Shown in pieces: positions 46,248 to 61,200 of a stretch of DNA of 64,000 bases. Source of the stretch: Montifringilla adamsi (lineage: Eukaryota > Chordata > Aves > Passeriformes > Passeridae); NCBI GenBank assembly GCA_017590115.1, contig JAGGNK010008337.1:5013609-5077608 (forward strand). Direction: 5' to 3'. The notes under the pieces were generated by a model. It was not told where the DNA came from, did not search any database, and was given only the letters and a program-made list of their open reading frames with translations. Within the stretch, counting starts at the first letter, position 1. Every line of letters starts with the position of its first letter. The position numbers and the translations under genes were made by a program.

Positions 46248-49200
46248 CTAGGGAGGAAGTTTTCAGCTGCAGCACCTTCAGACTTCCCATCTCACCATTC
46301 CCACTGAACAACAAGTGCAACCTACCTCTGTGTTCTTGGTCTTGTACTGCTCCACAATGAAGTCACAGAGTGGATGGTGCTTCCCGACAAAGAGAACATC
46401 ACCGCCAAGGCTGTTCCTCCTGCCTGGAGAAATGATGGGGATGGGGCAAGAGTTCAGAGGAAAGAGGGAAGGAAGGAATGCAGCAAACCAGCAAGGCTGT
46501 CCTGGTGACACCTCCACAAAAGCCAAGTTTCACTGTGGTTTAGGAGAAAGCTCTGAAGGTTCCCTGAGAACATAGGAAAGACAATGTCTCCCAAGAGGCA
46601 GGATGTGTCTGGTCCCAAGGACAGCTGGCAGGCAGTAAAATAATGGGAATCTTGTGTTCAGTGGAGGAATGCTGAATTTAAAATAGAGTAACACTGCAAA
46701 TACAGACCGAATTGACAAAAAACAACCCCAAACTCCCCACAACTCCACATTTTACCCACAAGAACCAGATGTTATTTCTGTACAACAGAGAAACAAACAT
46801 TTAGAAGCTGAATAAGTGTTACAAAACAAATCCACTGAGGATCACTCTGATTACCAGCAGCACCCCTGAGGAAGAGAGTGTCATAAACTCAACCCAACCA
46901 AATACTGAGGACACCTTGTTTGTTCATTTATGGTGAATTTCATAGGTGATAACAAAATACCCCAATTCTTTAGCTCGACACCCCAGTTCTTACTCTCTTC
47001 AGGAGTGAGGTCAGGGTACACTTCCTCCAGGGCAGCTCTGAGGCGTCGCTCATCCACAAAGGGCAACAACGCCACACCTGGCAAAACCAAAACAGTGGTT
47101 GCTCCCACTTGTTGAGAAAACCCAGAACAAAAACAGACACCAGCATGGCAAGCTCTGATAAGATTCCTTAGCCAAGAAACAGCCAGAACTGTGTGAATCT
47201 GAAGGAATCACACTTTTGCTTTAGAAGTCATATCTTTCTGTGGCTTTATTCAAACAAAACCTGTTGCACTCAAACTGAAAACCTAAAACTTTAGCTGCAG
47301 TGTAAATTACACCCAGCCACAGAATCTGGCAGACCTTGGAAATTAACATTCTCTAAAGAAAGGAAAAGTTGCATAAATCCTGTAGCTCTTTTACCATTCT
47401 TTGTGTGCTCCAAAATATTTCTATATTCCCCAAAGTATTTTTGGCACAGCACTAATGAGCCACTGATTGTGCAGAACAAGATCCATTAATTAAACGCAAA
47501 GGAGACAAAAGACAATTACACACTGAGGCTGATAAAAACAGAAGAATGATTACACTAGTTCAGGACAAATGAACAAATCTAGAGTGACTGCTGAAATTAC
47601 CAATAATCATTGCCAATCCAAAACCAGTTACTGATTCATAATTTGCTCTTCATACTGATTTCTTTACAAAAATACACCTGCTGTAAAATACTTGTCCCCA
47701 CAACAAGTAGCACAAGTTACCTTTGTGCAGCATTTTCTCTCTAAGGTAATTTTCTAATTTCTTTCTATTTTTACAGGTTTTTAAGACTAATGTCTACAAA
47801 TTTAAAAAAGGAAAGTTGAAGTTTCACCTTGCCAAGCGTACTTCTTCCCATTCAAATCAATAGCAAAATCTTCAGGGTAGAAGTCAATGATGCTTGATTC
47901 CTGGAATTGGAAAAACGAAATTCACCCTTAGAGCAAACTTTGACATGGTTTCAGAATGCCATGTGGTGCCAAACAGAAAGGTCTTTGATAACAGAAACAG
48001 CTTTCATTAAAAGCCATTTAAATACAAATTGAGGATGGGCACTTGCACTACTCAGAGATTTAAAATAAGAAATTAAGGTGGAGAGAAAAATTAGGATAAG
48101 GAGGAGAGCTGATTAGGGTAAGTTATCTGCTCCCCAGCTAAATTTTGGAAGATTTCTGGAAGAAACTAAACCATCTGAAGTGTAAGAGAGCTGGGAAATG
48201 ACATCTGAATTCCAAGAAATCACTTTTAAAGATTTTGAAGAACCATTACAATCTTCCAAAACCTTTCCCTCGTGGTCTGCAGCATTTCTCTGCCTGAAGT
48301 GAGAAGCAGCAGGTCCCCTTCACACCAGTGCAAGATGACCTGAGCTTCCACTGACAGAAATACAAGAAGGATTCTCACTGGGTCTGTCATGAGTTTCCTC
48401 CACGTTGGCGGCAGGAAGTTTCCACTGGCGGCTGGGAACACCCCCATCAGCTGCTCAAGAGGCTTGAACTGTTGAGAACAGACAAACAGGTGTGGGACAC
48501 TTGGGATGAGAGGGCAAATTAGCAGCGAATGAATTGATAAATCAGGAGCCCTACCGGTTTGGAGCCCTTCTCAAAGTCTGAAGGCATGTCTGCAATGCCC
48601 TCGAAGTCCGAGGCAAAGGGAGCGTAGTGGAAAGGGTAATACCAGTTCCAGGATGCACAGCCCTGGGGCAGGGAGGTGGAAGACACAAAAATCAGACATA
48701 TCAGCAAATGAAAATCATGCAGCTCAGTCACCAAACATGACAACATGGCAGAGAGCAGTTTACACTCCTGCTTTCCACAGCGAAATCCTGATGCTAACCT
48801 GGGGAGGTGTGGGAGCAGAGACCCCCAGCACACCCTGCTGGGTGTGCAAAAGCGAACAGTATTTGCTGCAGACATGCTGAGAAGCATTCTGGTTTTCACT
48901 GGTGCTCCTCTCTCCAGTACCAGCACTACTGCACACTTGGAGTAGCACTTTGCTCTTCCCCTCTCATTCTCCTGCCTTGAGCAGTGGGGAATACAAAGTG
49001 TCTCCTCAGAAAGGAGAGAATCAAGCAAACTCAAAACACACCAGAACACCGTGCACCTCGTAAAGGAAACGTGGCTCCAGAGGGTCTGAGTCAAGCTTTC
49101 ACCTTCTCAGCTATTTTTCTTAGCAGCACCACTTGAAACAAAAGCCCACTACTATTTTGACTTCCAGTTCTGAATGATTAAATGTCAACAAGGCTCCTCC

Positions 49201-52200
49201 AGTGATATTTTTGGTATACAAGTACAGCACCTATAATTATTCTCTGCAGTCCTTCGGACAGACTTGGAATGTTTCAAAAGCCAGGTGGATTGCTTTCATT
49301 CTTCTTTCTTTTTTTCCCCTTTCCCACCCACCCCCNNNNNNNNNNNNNNNNCCCCCCTCCAAACAGATATTCCCTCTAGTGGGACATGCCCTGCCTTATT
49401 AGCTTTCTGTAGGAACAGAAAGGCATGCAATGTATACTGGCACAAGTTTTCTGGACAGCCAGCAGTAGTTACTGGAGACAATTTTTATTACGGTGAGAAG
49501 AAAAAAAGCCAAACAAAGATCCTCAAGCAAACCTATTTTGAAGCTCCCCCAGCCCAACAGCTTCCTAACCTCACTTCCATATCAGCAGGGAGTGATTTTC
49601 CAGCTTCTCCATCCCCATACAACAGACTGGAATGGTCTTGTGCTTTTGTACCACTGAAGGGGACATTTTTACCTACAGCTCACCTGAAGGCTCATTTCCA
49701 CCCCTGGAGGCAGATGGGCACAGAGAGTTGTGGGAAAATACCCCGTCATGATTAACAAAATACAGTTTCCTTGTGCCCAGGATCCTGATAATTCCCACCT
49801 ATAAAGGCATCCAGGTAACATATGTCCTTCACAAAAGGAGGTCATGCACACAAAGATGTGGGGAACTCAGCATCCCTGCAGACAAGCTGCACCAGAGCTT
49901 GCAAACCTTAAACTTGATGATTTTTATCCCCCAAAACAGATGAGTCAGAGCTCAAACTCAAGGAATGGTTAGAGCAGGAGGGAAGGGGACACATTCCCAT
50001 TTTGTTCCAAGGGGGAAGTGAAAAAACCTATTGGAAACTGCATTTTGCAGGCACCTGAGTATCTGCCCTGCCTGTGCTCCCAGCTGGACAGGTGGCAGCC
50101 ACTGAGGAAAAATATGAAGTTTTATGACACAGCCCTGTGTGGAGCTCCAAATTCCTGAGACAGGACAAACTCCATGAGTTGGGAGCACACTGTGCTCCCA
50201 GGTCACACAGCCAGTCTAACTGACTTTGCCTTCAGGGCACGGAGCTCCTTATTAACCATCAGTGCAACAAACCTCACCACGGCCCACTAATCTCTTGCCA
50301 ATCTGACATCTCAATTATCAAAAGATTTAAATCTGACACAGATTACTTCAATCACAACACACTTCATGGAGCAGCATTACAATCTACGGAGGAGACTGAC
50401 AACTCTGTCCTTTACAAATTCTTACTGGCATTTCAAGGGCTTTGTTCTTTGTTCTCTCATTTAGTCACCTGCAGTGTCATTATTTGTGGGAAAGGGAAAA
50501 TAGCAGCAGTTCTTGCTGCACCAAGTGCTGCTGCCAGATGTGAAAACCAGAATCCTGGAATCACTGAGGCTGGAAAAGACCTCCGAGATGAGAGTCCAAT
50601 CTGTGACCAACCACCACCTTGTCAACCAGATCAGAGCACTGAGTGCCACGTTCAGTTGTTCCTTCAGCAGCTCCAGGGATGGTGAAACTGCATTCAAACC
50701 CCCAGTGTCAAACAGAATGGGCACACGTTTGTTTTACACCTTCAAAAAAACCCCACAGCTTTTCCAAGACGAGCAACAGACTGAAACAAGTTCAGACAAG
50801 AAACTTTGGGGTACCTGATAATAATATCTGAGAACCCAGCAAAGCCCTTCCACGTAGGACTGCACAACCTTGCGGCGGAATTTCTCATCCGAGGCGTCCA
50901 CATCGAATTTGTTTTTATAGTAGCGCTGCTTCCAACCAGTTTCCCACAACCTGCAACACAACCAGGCACAGGTAACATGTTAACATGGATGGGCACCTCA
51001 ACAGATGCACATCTGCAGGTCTGAATAACAGTGTAAAACAAAGCCACTTGCTACTTCAGTTGCCATTTATATACAGTTTAAATGAAAGCAGAAAAAGCGA
51101 TGCTCAGCAGCAACAGAATAAAATGTGACTGTTGGCAGAATTGACAGAGTTTTCCTGGTACTTCAAATATAAAGGCAAGCAAATGCACAACAGTTTCTGT
51201 GTTCTGCTGCTGTTCAGACAAGCTGTGATCACCAGAGGCACTTCTGCAGCTCAGCACCCTGTGCTTGCTGCCTCACATCAGATGAGCTCCCTTTCACACA
51301 TGATTTTCAGTCTCTCAGGCCAGAGGTGGATGCTGGGATCACAGGAGCCACCTTGGCCACAGCTCATCCTTCCTTCACACAGCTCCCCCTCATGTCTGTC
51401 CACAGATGGGGCAGGGAAAACAAACACTGGCTCCTCTTTCACACACGGCAGCTGCACCCTTCAGCTCTGCTGTATCATGTCAGCAAAGAACCAAACTGGT
51501 TAAACCACATAATCCCTTAATAATGATTTGTTTTCTTACATGGAATTTTATTCCAAACCACTCCAAGAGGTGACCTCAAGCTGACACTGGTCAGATGTTC
51601 TCAGAGCCCTAAATCCTGTGTATGGAGCTTTAGGAGAGTGCCACGATCCATTCATGCTTCCTTACAGGATGCACATCCCTTTGGCTCTGCAAAGAGGATC
51701 TTCCCTTGCTTCTGTTTTGAGACAGTTGCTCAGGACACTTCCTAAATCCTTCTAAGATGATTCACACTGATGAGAAGACAGAAAAGCCAAGAGATGCTTT
51801 CAAGGCTCCCAGAAAAGCAGGTAAGCAAGAACAGAGCTCCTGGCACTGAAGGCTTGAGGGATGGAATCAAGAACATCTGCAGGCTCTGAGCTGCCTGGCA
51901 GACAGACACTTGCATAAATTCAAAAAAACCTTTCTGTGAGATAAAACCCATCTGTAGCCGACTGCAACAATTTGTTCTGGTTTCAAAGTCATTCTAAATA
52001 CAGAATTTATTTTCACGAACAGTGTGGTCATATCCAGGACATCAATGCAGTTCTTTTTATTTACAATGGCAAGCATAGAATTAATTTCCACTCAGAAAAG
52101 GACATGAAAAAATATTCTGAGCTACAAAAGCTTAAAAAAACTGTGGTTGAATGTAGCACATCTTTTTCCTTGGCAATACCAACTCTGTCAGAACCACTGC

Positions 52201-55200
52201 TGCTCGTGAATCACCACAGTTCACTCATACTGTTTAACCTTCTTTTAGCAGCTCTGATAACACTCAGATGGAAATCAGATGGAGTAATTTATCCTTAAGA
52301 TTTATCATTTTATATAAAAATACTGCATGATTGATTTAAAAAAGGAATCAGTCCATTCAGATACAGACATGCTGGAAAGAAAATAAGAATGAGAGCAAGA
52401 ATTGTGATATTGCTAGAGCTGGTGGGCCACATGTCACAAACACGTTGCGATGACTGTGACCAGAACTCCACAAAGAAAGAACCCTGAGTGTTTTCCCACA
52501 CCCACGCATGGCCTGACTCCACAGAAAACAAATCCCTGTGGCTGCACTTCTCAGGAACAGCTGTAAGGGCCTCCACCCTCGATGCAAACAGCAAGAGTTT
52601 CACTGAAACCCTTGCCCAGTGCAGACTCACTGGTGGTTAATTCCCAGAAAACTCCTGTCTCAACCATCCCAGGCTCAGCCCTCCTGAGACAATGCAAGAA
52701 CTCAGGGACAAACCAGGGCCTGCTGCAAACCAAAGAAGGTGGAGAGCACTGATACTGCTGCCCACGTGCGCACAGGCGAGCCATGCAGGTTAAACAGCTC
52801 CCAGATTCCAGGAACAGCACATTCCGCTCACATAATCAGGGAATGTCTCGCCAAGCTGGGTCTCAGAGGGAGCAGTGGCTCGGAGGCTGCAAACCCGCAT
52901 GCATACTAATCTGGATACTTAGCTTGAACGGCCAGAGCTCACCCATCTCACTGGAATTTACTGGATATCTTCACCCTCCACATTAATTACCGCTGGATAA
53001 AAAGATCACAAAAGCATCCGAAGGCAGCAGCGCTGCACTGAGCTAAATGGCATTAATTAGGCTGCATCTATCTCAGTAATTTGCTAACAAAGTGCTACAA
53101 AAAATGGCTTCACCTGATATTATCCTCTGGCTCAGGTTCACTGTCACTGTCCTCAGGTTTCCGCTTAATTCCTCCTCCCAGGGACGGGCTGTTGTCAGGA
53201 GTCAGGCTGGTGTTTGGAGATGCTGAAGTTGTCTAGGGTCAGAATTATTAGAGATAAACAGGGCAAGGTGCGGGGGGGAAGAGGACGATTTATTAGGCTT
53301 TTAAAAATGAAGTTAAAATTAACACCTCTGTGATAATCACAAACCTTCTCTTCAGTTCCAAAAAACTCCAGGCAAAGGCTGCACAACCCTTAACCCATCA
53401 TAGTCAAGGGGCAAAAGGGAAAACCACATCCCTATTAAAAGGCAGGCATTGATGCACAGAGGCAAAGATGCCACTGGCTTTGAGAAAGAAATGGGTGCAA
53501 TAAACACAGTATGAATTGATTAAAACATGCCATTCTGGATACAGTCCAACTCTGGAGCACCACTGCAGCTTCTGCTGCAACTTCCTTCTGTGGCACTGGT
53601 GAAAAAAAGGTGCTTCCAACTCAGAATTGCCAGAAATACTCTGAGCTCCTTCACAGCTGGTCTCTTCAACTCCTCTCAAATGTATCTATTTTAATATTAG
53701 AGCCCAAAAGAAATGTCTCCCTTTCCATAAAGGAACTAATTTGCGTAGCTCAGGTGCAAAAATGTTTTGAGATTAAAAGGGAAGAGCAGCAGAAATTAAA
53801 CCTTCAAAAAGCACATTGTATTTAGACTTCAGAGACAGAACACACATCTCTGTGGTGAAAAAGAACTTTTAATCTGTTCGCTGTTTGGATGAAGATTTAT
53901 ACCACGAAAGAAAATATTTGTCATGATTGTTATTTAAAGCTAACAGGACTTCTAACGGAGCACTTCTTTCCAGTTTTCCCTCACTAATACCTTGCCCAAA
54001 ACTACTTCCAAGTTTCTCCCTTCCCCAGGGAAAAGCATCATTCCAAGCAGAAATAAAGAAGACACTTTTATTCAAGCATGCTTAGAAAAATCACTTATTA
54101 AAAGCCACTTCCTTGAAGAATAATGTTTGAGGTGTCAGCCTTTCAAGAAAACTCGACAGAGCAGACAAAAATGTGCCAGGAGTAACACAGGCTGCAATTC
54201 TTTCCTTTCTCTGTGCAAATGCCTCTGAACATCTACTCACCGAGTTCTGCCTGTCATGCATCCTCATCTCAAAGGCAGCTTGTCGAGGGTTACAGATTGC
54301 CTGAGGGCTGGATCGATTTCCCAGGGCTTGAGGGGAAAACTGACCACCAGGAATAAAGGAAGGCTGATCCCTCTGCAAGATAAACACAGACAAGACTGAT
54401 GAAAGGGCTGTGTGATCTCCCCAGCACTGAGATGATGCTTCCTCACAATTTTCAGACTAACATTATGGGGAAATGAATGTACAAATGCACATTTTTTGAA
54501 TATGGAATAGAAAAAAAAGTCAACTTATTTTTTTTAACTTTGAAATAGTTACACACAAGTCAGAAAACACCATGCTTACACCTGCAGTTCCAACACCGAA
54601 AAACTCAAGGAGACATTTAAATCCTTGCTAGTTTCTGCATTGGGTAAGGAATTCACTTACCTTCAATCTCTTCCTTTTTTCTTTTTGTCGTCTTTTAAAG
54701 TTATCCTAAATGAAAAACAAAGGGAAATAAAGTCAGTCAAGGACACAAGACTCCTGGGTAAATGATTTCATTATAATACTCAACTGACCATGCCACGAGT
54801 TTTTTAGGGAATGTTCTGAACAAGACATGGGTCATTTCTTGTGTCTATAAATCCAACAGAAATGGGATGGAACGTTTTACCCTGCCCCGAAAATCTATGG
54901 GGAAAAAAAAACAGCTGGATACCCAAAGCTCCAAAACTTTGGTAAAGATTTAAATGATCTACTAAATTTAGCTGCAGCCTTATTTGGGGGTGACAGCAGT
55001 GTCAAAGCACACAGACTCCTTGCCTGCACGGCAGAGCTGCCCAAAAAAAATGTCAGAGAGACATTACAGTCTTAGAAATAGGAAAAGAGACTCGAGGAAA
55101 TATATTTCTTATTCTGTGATTCCTGGGCCACTGAAAACTTGAACATCAAACTGGCATTTCCAGGAAAAGAAAATCAGCTGGAAGCATAAGATTCTTTTTT

Positions 55201-58200
55201 GAGTCTGGAAGAATTCACCAGAGATTATAACAATGAAAATACAAATCTTGGTTTTTTTTCTTTTTCTTATTCTCTTAAAGGAGTGTCTCTGGCTAACAGT
55301 AAGCGATTAAAACCTAACTAACTCCAAGAATGTCAGAACAACAATCAAAAAAATTACATCATCATCTTTCCTCTTTTTGAAAATACTGTCTTCAACTTCC
55401 CCAACAGCCAGCATGATCATCTGGACCCGTTGTAGGTTCACAAAACCACTTTCAGTCAGGTAGCCCTGCAGGTCAGAGAATAATAGAGTTGAAAAGCAAG
55501 CCCGTTTTGTGGCAAAGACCCAGATATTTTTAAAGGAAAAGGAAAAACTCTCACCCCGGTTTTGTGCACCACGTTTTTATAGATGTTAACCAAGCGATCG
55601 ATTGCTCCCTCCCTAAATACAAACCACAGGGTGAGACTCCTGTGAAAAGCACAGGGGGTGTTTTTGCAGGAAAAGAACACAGATTCCCATCTACCTGATC
55701 TCCAGAGATGGCAGATGAGGGAGGAAGTCATTCCCCACAAAGAAGCACATGAAGACCCAGTCATCAACACTCCTTTCAAAGTCAAAAGTGAAAGGCAAGC
55801 TGGCCATGGTGAGCTCTCTCTCCAAGTACTGCAACACACACACAAGAAAAAGGAGCTCAGAGAACACTGTATGGGGTGTGGATGGAATTTACAGCCAGCA
55901 GCTGCAGCAGCTCACCTCTCGCAGGACACACAGGCGGATGAAGATGAACTCTTGCTCTGAGACCGGCATGGTGTCGGCAAACTGATCGTGCTGAAACCAG
56001 AGGGGACTCACATCAGATCCAAGTCCAGAGCTTCTCCAGCCCCACTTGCAAGGTTTGTTTCAAGAGGAGTAGAGAGAGATCCAAAAACAGGCTCCCAAGC
56101 CCTTGTGCCACGTGTGTATTTTGCTGCTTTGCACATCTGTTCAGTTACTGATTGCTCTCATTCAGTGGGAAAAACCCCAAACAACAAAACACCACAAGTG
56201 TGGATATCAGGTTTGGCATGACACTTTTGTATTTTACTTCCAAGGAGAAAGTTAGGTATCCCAGCAACAATTTGCACCATGCTTCAGCTAAAACCAACAG
56301 CAAGAACGATTTGAGAATCTCTTTATACACTACAGATTAAAAAATTCTAGAAATAGCAAAATTCTTACCTTTCCTTGTTTCTCTCTGGGCAGACCTTGGC
56401 AATCCTTAACCTCATGCCCCATCTGGTTACAGAGAGCACATGGCTTGGGTTTGTTTGGTTTAAACTCTTCCCTAATGATGGTGAAGTTTGGTTCATGTGT
56501 AGCTAAGCCAAGCATGATCAGATCAGCTACCAAGCAAGGGAGAAGAATAAAATGTGATTAAGGATGAACAGAACCAACTTTTTGGGTTGTTTGGGTTTTT
56601 TAAAGTTTTTTTTTTATGTTTAGAAACAAAGTGGATTCTGCTTCAAGCAAGATACTGATGTGATTACTCAGGAACCACAAGCAAGAGAGAACTCACCATC
56701 AGCCCCACACAGACAGTGGTGAGTGTTTGGGTCATGGTTGGGTTGAGCTGCACAAAAGAAAATTACATTTTGTCAAAGTCATGCTAAGTTATTACTGAGT
56801 TTAACTTAAAACAAAATGGTCACATTAATTGGAATTTTACCTCTTTGTCTTCTGATGTAATCCATGATTTTATGCTCCCCTTCACCAGGAGCACTGGCAT
56901 CTGACAAAATAACCTGAAAAGAATTCAAATCATGGCAACAATTAATGCTGCCACAGGAAAAAACCCAGTAACTTATATACTGAACACAGCATCTGACTTA
57001 TGAATACCTGAAATTCTAACTTGTGGTTTGAGCTAAAATATTGTGATTTAACATGAAATTATTTACAAGCAAGGAGCAAATGAAGAGACTTTCACTTTGC
57101 TCTGCCAGTTCCAGGCTGAAGCTGACACTGCTTCAAATTCCACTGAAATGATCACGTCACATTTGATGTGTCCAATAAATTATCAGGGCAATGAATTGGG
57201 CACTAGAGAACTCCCAGATTCAGCTCATTGATGCACTGAAACATGATCTCATCACCCCCTCCTCACCCTGACAAGAATTAGTGTTTATAAAACCCCTGTC
57301 TGATGGGGGGAATCAAGCAGAGCCAAATGCCCTCTAATTAGAGCACTTGAACAGTCAGCTCGTGGCACACAGCACAGGCAGCTGCATTTCCTGCCTGCAC
57401 TGCTCCTTGTGTGCAGCACACACAGGGCTGTCACAGACAGAACTGGGGCAGTGGAGTGGCTGGGCAAGACCAGGGGGGAACCTCCCAGCCCAGAAAGGCA
57501 AGAAAGCTGGCACTTCTTATTTTCACTGCCTGCCATTAGAAACAACAAAGAAAATGCAGCCGGCTGAGGCAGCAATTACAAAAAAGAAACAGTGCAAAAG
57601 ATACAACTATAATGTATCTTGACACTTCCTCCAAAATCAGAAAAAGTATTCCTAAAGCCCTGTCTCCCCATTATGAGAAATTGTGGTTTCCAGCAGCAAA
57701 CCTGCTCCTTGCCCTTCAATGAAATCAGAGGAAATGGTGCAGGGAGATGGAATTATCGACGTGGAATGGATCTCTGAAGCTCAGAGGGATGTGCGTGTTG
57801 GCCTGCTGTTAATAACAGCTCACAGCCAGGCCAAGAGCCAAATCTGTTAAATTTCTACTCTTCAATTGGATCTCAGCCCAGCCCAAACACTTCCTTCATC
57901 TCCCTCAAGTGTGAAAGTGGGAAACTCACTGTCAGGTTCTTCCAGCCCGGGTCGCTGTTCAAGCGGTCAGCGATGTAATAGCGGAGGCATTTAGCAAGAT
58001 TGTCCATAAACTCAGTTCCCTGCAGAGGGTTGGAAAGAAAGGAATTAAACCAACATTCAGCCCCTGGCAATTGCTGGGTACAGGGCCAGGCCACTCACCG
58101 GGGTGATACAGTTGCTGTCAAACCTCTCCTTCACCTCCTCTGGAGGCAGAAAGCCACCTGGAGCAACAGAGAGCAGAGTTACATCCAGATGGACCATTGC

Positions 58201-61200
58201 CAATGTTTTTGCACGGCAAAACCCAGATAGCTCCCCTGGGAATAATTAACTTGGTGAAACCAGCTTGTTTAATAAAATTCCCACAAAACCAAACCAAACC
58301 AACTCTTACCATTGTATTATCTCCACCCTACAAGGTGTTACCACATTTACAAACATTGTTACTTCAGCAAGGTGATTACAAAGCCCAGCCAGCAGCAACA
58401 CACTCCCCCTCACTCCAGCTGGGTCACCACCACCCTCAAAGTTGCTCTGACTTTTGTTTCCTCACTGAATTTAGAGTTTCCACTGTCAAGTAACACCCTT
58501 GCTGGCAGCTTATTATCCCTGTAGAGGAGTATTTCCATCTGATCCCTGCTTTTAAGCCTCAATCCTCCTTTCATCAAGCCCTACAAACGTGTACTTCCTT
58601 CCAGAAGGGTTTTCGTTGTTTCTCACTGCATTTATCCTTGCTCTTCTGTTCAATTTATTTTCAAAAGGAATTAAGAGCACTCAACACAAACTCATTTCAG
58701 GCAGGAGACTGAAGAAGAAAAGATGACATTTTGTTTTGTCTCAGTTCTTAACTTTGGAAAACACAGATCCAGCCTTCCCCAGGCTCGTTCTCCCCTTTTC
58801 CCAGCAGTGCACACACAGCCCTTCTCTAAACCTTACTGAGGTGATCAAACAAGGTGATTCTCAAGGAAAAACCTCTGATAAGGCCACTGCCCTACCTTTG
58901 GCCAGAATTTCCTGTCGGATTTTTTGCTTCTCCTCAGCAGCTTCCATGCCCTCCTTTGAGGCTCTGAATCTTCTGGACCGCTGTTGATTCATTTTGGCAC
59001 GTGGGGCCTAAAAAAAGTACAGGAGAGCTTGGGTAACTTTTTGCACCTAGACAATCTCTCCTGCCCTGAGAGCTGCTTTGGGTCACAAGTTATTACAAAG
59101 AGTTGACCTCTCATCAGACCTACTGACGGCCAGGTTGGATGGAGCAACCTGTGCTAGTGGAAGATGTCCCTGCCCATGGGGAAGCAGACAATCTTTAAGG
59201 TCCCTTCCATCACAAACCATTCCATGATTCTGTGTACTGAGGGGAGATGAGGATTTTCCAGCTGGAAACCCAGTGTGTCAATACTCACCACTCCATCTAT
59301 GGCCATGTAAAGGAGTCTCCTTGGTCTCACAATGTTGAAGATCCTGTCGATGTACTCAAAAATCGCCACCATCATCTCATCTTCATTTTTGGGCGCCGGC
59401 CTAAAACACAGAGCATTCACTTCAACACCTGAAATGCTGTCAGTAAGGAGAGAGATATGCCACCTGCAAAGAGGCAGACAAAGAGCCTTACTTGTCCTCT
59501 GGGTGTGTGCAGGGGTGAATGATGCCGTTCATGTCCAGGTAGAGGTTGTCGAACTCCACCTCGTTGGGGTTGGGCTTGCTTGTGTCAATGGGGACCTTGA
59601 CACCATTGCACTCTTTGACCTGGGGATGCAGTGGGGACAAGGATTGCAGCTCAGGAAAGTCTGTTTTGGTTTTAACAGCAGCAGAAGAAAAAGAGAGCAA
59701 TAAGCACCCACACTACCTGCAACTGCACTTTTCACTATTAAACAGCACTTCTTCCCATAGCTGCTTTTAACCAGAAAATATGATGATGGGTTATGGAAGA
59801 GTTGTTTCTTTCTCCTGACAGGAAGTTCCATATCTCATACTATTTCTTCATCCTAAACCACCTGTGTGCCTGGACTGCTCCAGCAGTGGATTCTTCAACA
59901 TCCTCAACAACCATGGTCACTTTTGTTTCCTCACCGTAATTTCAGGTTTGTTTTGTTTGGGCCTTTGTTGTCCTTGGGCTTGTGGTTTGGTTTTGTGGTT
60001 AGTCTAGTCAAAAGGCAATCAGCAACACTAATTCTCCCTTCCACCAGCCACAGGCATAACACACATGGATTAAACCTCAAGAGCATGGAAGAGACAGGAC
60101 CTGAGCAAGGAAAAGCCTGATGATTTCCAGAGGAATTCTGGCTGGAATGGGTTATAGCACGCCCAAAGGTGGAACAAAGTGTGCTCTTGAACAGCTGGGC
60201 ATAAAGGCAAGTTTGAAAATGAACAGCATGTTCTGAGGTGAAAGCTACGGTCACAGGAGTGCCTGGGATGGGAGAAAACCAGGATACCGCTGGGTCTCCC
60301 ATCACATGGAGCTCAGCGGCTGCTGCTGAACCAACATCAAGCCCTTCCCGAACTTCTGTCTGCAGACTGCTACTCACTGATGGAGATTCAGAAAGAAAAA
60401 AACCCCAAACTTACAGATTTACACTGTCAACTTTGGACAATTTTCCTGCTTAAATCAGCAGCAGGACTGGCTGACTTCTTACCCCCAAAATGAAAACCCT
60501 CTCAAGTCTTGATGTAGTGTTTACATTTGGCACAGTTATCGTGACAGATGCCACCCCCAAGCACCACTGTTTGCCTCCTTTACTGAGCTCTCCAGACACA
60601 CAAACACACACACACACTCAGATGAAGGTGATGTTAGCAGAAACTAAGTGTCAGTGCAAACATTGTACCTTCCTCTGGGCTACCCCCTTGGATTCTCCTT
60701 GATCCCCAGCCACCCTCTCCCGGGAGCTAAATGGGATTCAGAAGGAATCGCAGCTCTGTGAGGCAGAAAAGGAGCCCCCCTTCACAAACCCACTGGGGTT
60801 CTCATGCAGCAGCCGTGTGGAAGGAAGGCTGAAGTATGTGGAGTGATATCTCTTGTGATAAAACTAAACTGTTCACTTCTCATCTACAGCCTCTTTTGAA
60901 ACCATTGAAAACAGATCTTCAAACATGATACTTTAGCTGCAGCTTTATTAATTCCTATCCATTTGATTAAGAATATTCTCTCCTGGATTTTTTATTATCT
61001 TCAAGATCTTCCTCTCATTCTTCCTGCTCAGCTTAAGAAGAAGATTATTTCTTTTTCTTAAATCTGATTAATCTAGCAAGGTAAGAGAACAAGGATCAAC
61101 TTTTCAATATTTCAAAGAGACAAGCTACCGGGAGATACAAAATTTCTGATTAGAGAGATTTACAGCAATCCTAAAACACACACGGAGCTGATTACATCGT

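Larger units (their letters stand above)
48663..50814 (-). other. XRN2: XRN2 intron 17 with a CR1 fragment and an assembly gap
   Basis: A 2.2-kb intron. It includes the 16-N gap at 49336-49351 in a C-rich run and a CR1 tail at 50549-50692, only about 120 bp upstream (in transcription order, downstream) of the exon 17 donor. No other feature is seen. Confidence 0.6.
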
